NCBI RefSeq assembly: GCF_050947335.1
Contig: NW_027473342.1
Location: forward strand, 1,302,001 to 1,366,000
Direction: 5' to 3'
Origin: Megachile rotundata
Lineage: Eukaryota > Arthropoda > Insecta > Hymenoptera > Megachilidae
DNA: 64,000 bases
Shown: one piece after another, positions 60,736-64,000 of the stretch
How the letters are laid out: each line of letters opens with the position of its first letter
Position numbering within the stretch: the stretch's first letter is position 1
The notes under the pieces: model-generated
What the model saw: the letters and a program-made list of their open reading frames with translations, nothing else
The model's database searches: none
Told to the model about the DNA's origin: nothing
Made by a program: the position numbers and the translations under genes

Positions 60736-61254
60736 CACCTAATCACACAATCACACAATCTCACAACCACACAATCACACAAGCACACAATCACTCAATC
60801 ACACAATCACACACTCACAAAATCACACAGTCACAATCACACAATCACAATCACACAATCACACAATCACACAATCACACAATCACACAAACACACAATC
60901 TCACAATCACACAATCACACAATCACACAATCACACAATCACAATCGCACAATCACAATTACACAATCACACAATCACACAATCACACAATCACACAATC
61001 ACACAATCACACAATCACACAATCACAATCACACAATCACACAAGCACACAAACACACAATCTCACAATCACACAATCACACAATCACACAATCACTCAA
61101 TCACACAATCACACACTCACAAAATCACACAGTCACAATCACACAATCACAATCACACAATCACAATCACACAATCACAATCACACAACCACAATCACAC
61201 AATCACAATCACACAATCACAATCACACAATCACAATCACACAATCACACAATC

Positions 61255-61445
61255 ACACGATCACGCAACCACACATTCACACAATCACACAATCACACCA
61301 TCACACAATCACACAATCACACAATCACACAATCACACAATCACGCAATCACAATCACGCAATCGCAATCACGCAATCACAATCATGCAATCACACATTC
61401 ACGGTCACACAATCACGGTCACACAATCACGGTCACACAACCACA
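61255..61445 (+). repeat. Q cassette, late subtype, ATG 61385
   Basis: Lead-in ACACGATCACGCAACCAC and three CGGTCAC units, matching the cassettes at 26091, 36097 and 49983. Confidence 0.87.
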
Positions 61446-62219
61446 CAATCACACAATCACACAATCACACAATCACACAATCACACAATCACACAATCAC
61501 ACAATCACACAATCACACAATCACACAATCACACAATCACACAATCACACAATCACACAATCACACAATCACACAATCACACAATCACACAATCACACAA
61601 TCACTCAATCACACAATCACACATTCACACAATCACACAATCACACAATCACACAATCACACAATCACACAATCACACAATCACACAATCACACAATCAC
61701 ACAATCACACAATCACACAATCACACAATCACAAAATCACACAATCACACAATCACAATCACACAATCACAATCACACAATCACAATCACACAATCACAA
61801 TCACACAATCACACAAGCACACAAACACACAATCTCACAATCACACAATCACACAATCACACAATCACACAACCACACAACCACACAATCATACAAGCGC
61901 ACAATCACTCAATCACAAAATCACACACTCACACAATCACACAGTCACAATCACACAATCACACAATCACACAGTCACAATCACACAATCACACAATCCC
62001 AGAATCACACAATCACACAATCACACAATCACACAATCACACAATCACACAATCACACAATCACACAATCACACAATCACAATCGCACAATCACAATTAC
62101 ACAATCACACAATCACAAAATCACACAATCACACAATCACACAATCACACAATCACACAATCACACAATCACACAATCACACAATCACACAATCACACAA
62201 TCACACAATCACACAATCA

Positions 62220-63105
62220 CAATCGCACAATCACAATCACACAATCACAATCACACAATCACAATCACACAATCACAATCACACAATCACAATCACACAA
62301 TCACACAAGCACACAATCGCACACTCACACAATCACACAGTCACAATCACACAATCACAATCACACAATCACAATCAAAGAATCACAATCACACAATCAC
62401 ATTCACACAATCACAATCACACAATCACAATCACACAATCACAATCACACAATCACAATCACACAATCACAGTCACACAATCACAATCACACAATCACAA
62501 TCACACAATCACAATCACACAATCACAATCACACAATCACAATCACACAATCACAATCACACAATCACAATCACACAATCACAATCACACAATCACAATC
62601 ACACAATCACAATCACACAATCACAATCACACAATCACAATCACACAATCACAATCACACAATCACAATCACACAATCACAATCACACAATCACAATCAC
62701 ACAATCACAATCACACAATCACAATCACACAATCACAATCACACAATCACAATCACACAATCACAATCACACAATCACAATCACACAATCACAATCACAC
62801 AATCACAATCACACAATCACAATCACACAATCACAATCACACAATCACAATCACACAATCACAATCACACAATCACAATCACACAATCACAATCACACAA
62901 TCACAATCACACAATCACAATCACACAATCACAATCACACAATCACAATCACACAATCACAATCACACAATCACAATCACACAATCACACAATCACAATC
63001 ACACAATCACAATCACACAATCACAATCACACAATCACAATCACACAATCACAATCACACAATCACAATCACACAATCACAATCACACAATCACAATCAC
63101 ACAAT
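62220..63105 (+). repeat. 14-mer array in D copy 3, second
   Basis: R near 62388, CAGTCAC near 62471, one extra octamer near 62990, otherwise perfect units to the exit word ACAAGCACACAAACACAC. It lacks both CAG-type variants and the T word seen in the other R arrays. Confidence 0.86.
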
Positions 63106-64000
63106 CACACAAGCACACAAACACACAATCTCACAATCACACAATCACACAATCACACAATCACACAATCACAATCGCACAATCACAATTACACAATCAC
63201 ACAATCACACAATCACACAATCACACAATCACACAATCACACAATCACACAATCACACAATCACACAGTCACACAATCACGCAATCACACAATCACACAA
63301 TCACACAATCACACAATCACACAATCACACAATCACACAAACACACAATCTCACAATCACACAATCACACAATCACACAATCACACAATCACAATCGCAC
63401 AATCACAATTACACAATCACACAATCACACAATCACACAATCACACAATCACACAATCACACAATCACACAATCACACAATCACACAATCACAATCACAC
63501 AATCACAATCACACAATCACAATCACACAATCACAATCACACAATCACAATCACACAATCACAATCACACAATCACACAAGCACACAAACACACAATCTC
63601 ACAATCACACAATCACACAATCACACAATCACACAATCATACAATCACACAATCACACAATCACACAACCACACAATCACACAATCACACAATTACACAA
63701 TCACACAATCACACAATCACACAATCACACAATCACACAATCACAATCGCACAATCACAATTACACAATCACACAATCACACAATCACACAATCACACAA
63801 TCACACAATCACAAAATCACACAATCACACAATCACAATCACACAATCACAATCACACAATCACAATCACACAATCACAATCACACAATCACACAAGCAC
63901 ACAAACACACAATCTCACAATCACACAATCACACAATCACACAACCACACAACCACACAATCATACAAGCGCACAATCACACAATCACACAATCACACAG
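63106..64000 (+). repeat. Octamer tail with K and N words and a truncated V
   Basis: Three K words (63110, 63337, 63580) and N words near 63173, 63392 and 63745, a short 14-mer tract 63490-63570, then 14-mers, a K word and the start of V (CATACAAGCGC near 63962). The octamers after GCGC read CACAATC where other V copies have ACTCAATC. The repeat continues past the last base. Confidence 0.78.

Larger units (their letters stand above)
1..64000 (+). repeat. G-poor satellite array of 8-bp and 14-bp units filling the window
   Basis: Every line of the sequence parses into ACACAATC (8 bp) and ACAATC (6 bp, nearly always paired with an 8-mer to give a 14-bp period). Variant units differ by one or two substitutions. 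All copies have the same orientation: the + strand is almost free of G and the - strand almost free of C throughout. No unique flank is present at either end, so this is an internal slice of a longer array. The - strand reads as a TG-rich repeat (GATTGTGT). I see no promoter, terminator, RNA gene or coding gene. The species is not identifiable. A eukaryotic nuclear satellite is the likely class, inferred from array size and the layered duplication. Confidence 0.97.
58616..64000 (+). repeat. Distal module D, partial copy 3, running off the window
   Basis: N with ATTACACCATC near 58653, N words, V (59062), V (59522), N, a variant R region (GTCACAATCACACTCAC near 59915, ATCAAACAATC near 59955), 14-mers, W (60737), K, Q (ATG 61385), V (61896, TCCCAGAATC), R near 62388, 14-mers, K and N words, and a final V cut by the window end. 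It is shorter than copies 1 and 2 and lacks a P cassette. Confidence 0.82.

Noticed and set aside
1..64000. CRISPR array
   Set aside because: The units are head-to-tail with no unique spacers of constant size between identical repeats.
1..64000. Telomeric repeat
   Set aside because: The - strand is TG-rich but lacks GG or GGG runs and does not match TTAGGG, TTTAGGG, TTAGG or yeast-type TG(1-3) repeats.
1..64000. G-quadruplex potential on the - strand
   Set aside because: Gs on the - strand occur singly, separated by T or A. No runs of two or more Gs recur at spacing that would form a quadruplex.
1..64000. Transposon ends, target-site duplications or a long terminal repeat
   Set aside because: There is no non-repeat sequence, no inverted termini and no poly-A tail. 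Duplicated blocks are bounded only by more of the same units.

Overview
The whole 64,000-base window is one uninterrupted tandem-repeat field (satellite or minisatellite DNA). I found no unique sequence, no credible protein-coding gene, no tRNA or rRNA, no transposon and no CRISPR array. Both ends lie inside repeat, so the array extends past the window on each side. The sequence is built from two words written on the + strand: an 8-base unit (ACACAATC) and a 6-base unit (ACAATC). The 6-base unit almost always occurs joined to the 8-base unit as a 14-base unit (CACAATCACACAAT). From the unit composition the + strand is about half A, a little over a third C, about one seventh T and almost no G. 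This bias never switches strand, so there are no visible inversions. An array this long and layered, with no genes, points to a eukaryotic nuclear genome assembled from long reads. The sequence does not identify the species, and I do not place it near a telomere or centromere.

The array has three levels. (1) Base units: stretches of pure octamer alternate with stretches of pure 14-mer. (2) Cassettes of fixed variant units that recur in fixed order. P holds AACCGCAAAATC, ATGACAC and a (CA)7 run. Q holds the CpG-bearing CATGCAATCACACATTCACG followed by CGGTCAC units. V holds CATACAAGCGC, ACTCAATC and TCCCAC. K is AGCACACAAACACAC then ATCTCAC. N is ATCGCACAATCACAATTACAC. W is ACCTAATC then ATCTCACAACC. 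R is AATCAAAGAATC. T is CACAAACACAATC. (3) Kilobase-scale direct duplications of whole cassette strings.

Layout: 1-3,738 is a variant-rich head with a 326-bp tandem duplication, then the longest 14-mer array (about 2.2 kb). 3,739-11,327 is octamer-dominated, with a module repeated at 2.63-2.87 kb spacing. 11,328-17,850 is a tandem pair of about 3.8 kb. 17,851-18,352 is a junction with a rare 1-base deletion. 18,353-44,724 is a higher-order repeat in two full copies (11.2 and 9.3 kb) plus a partial third, with some landmarks 10,006-10,020 bp apart. 44,725-64,000 is a rearranged version at about 7.1 kb spacing: two copies and the start of a third.

Offsets between copies change almost entirely in steps of 8, 14 or 6 bases, as expected for unequal exchange or slippage by whole units. 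Very long + strand reading frames, up to 2,448 codons, are by-products. The units contain no stop codon in the + direction and neither 8 nor 14 is a multiple of 3, so all three frames stay open and read the same cyclic peptide. All module boundaries are read by eye and are approximate by a few units. Exact-looking landmark positions come from single diagnostic bases.
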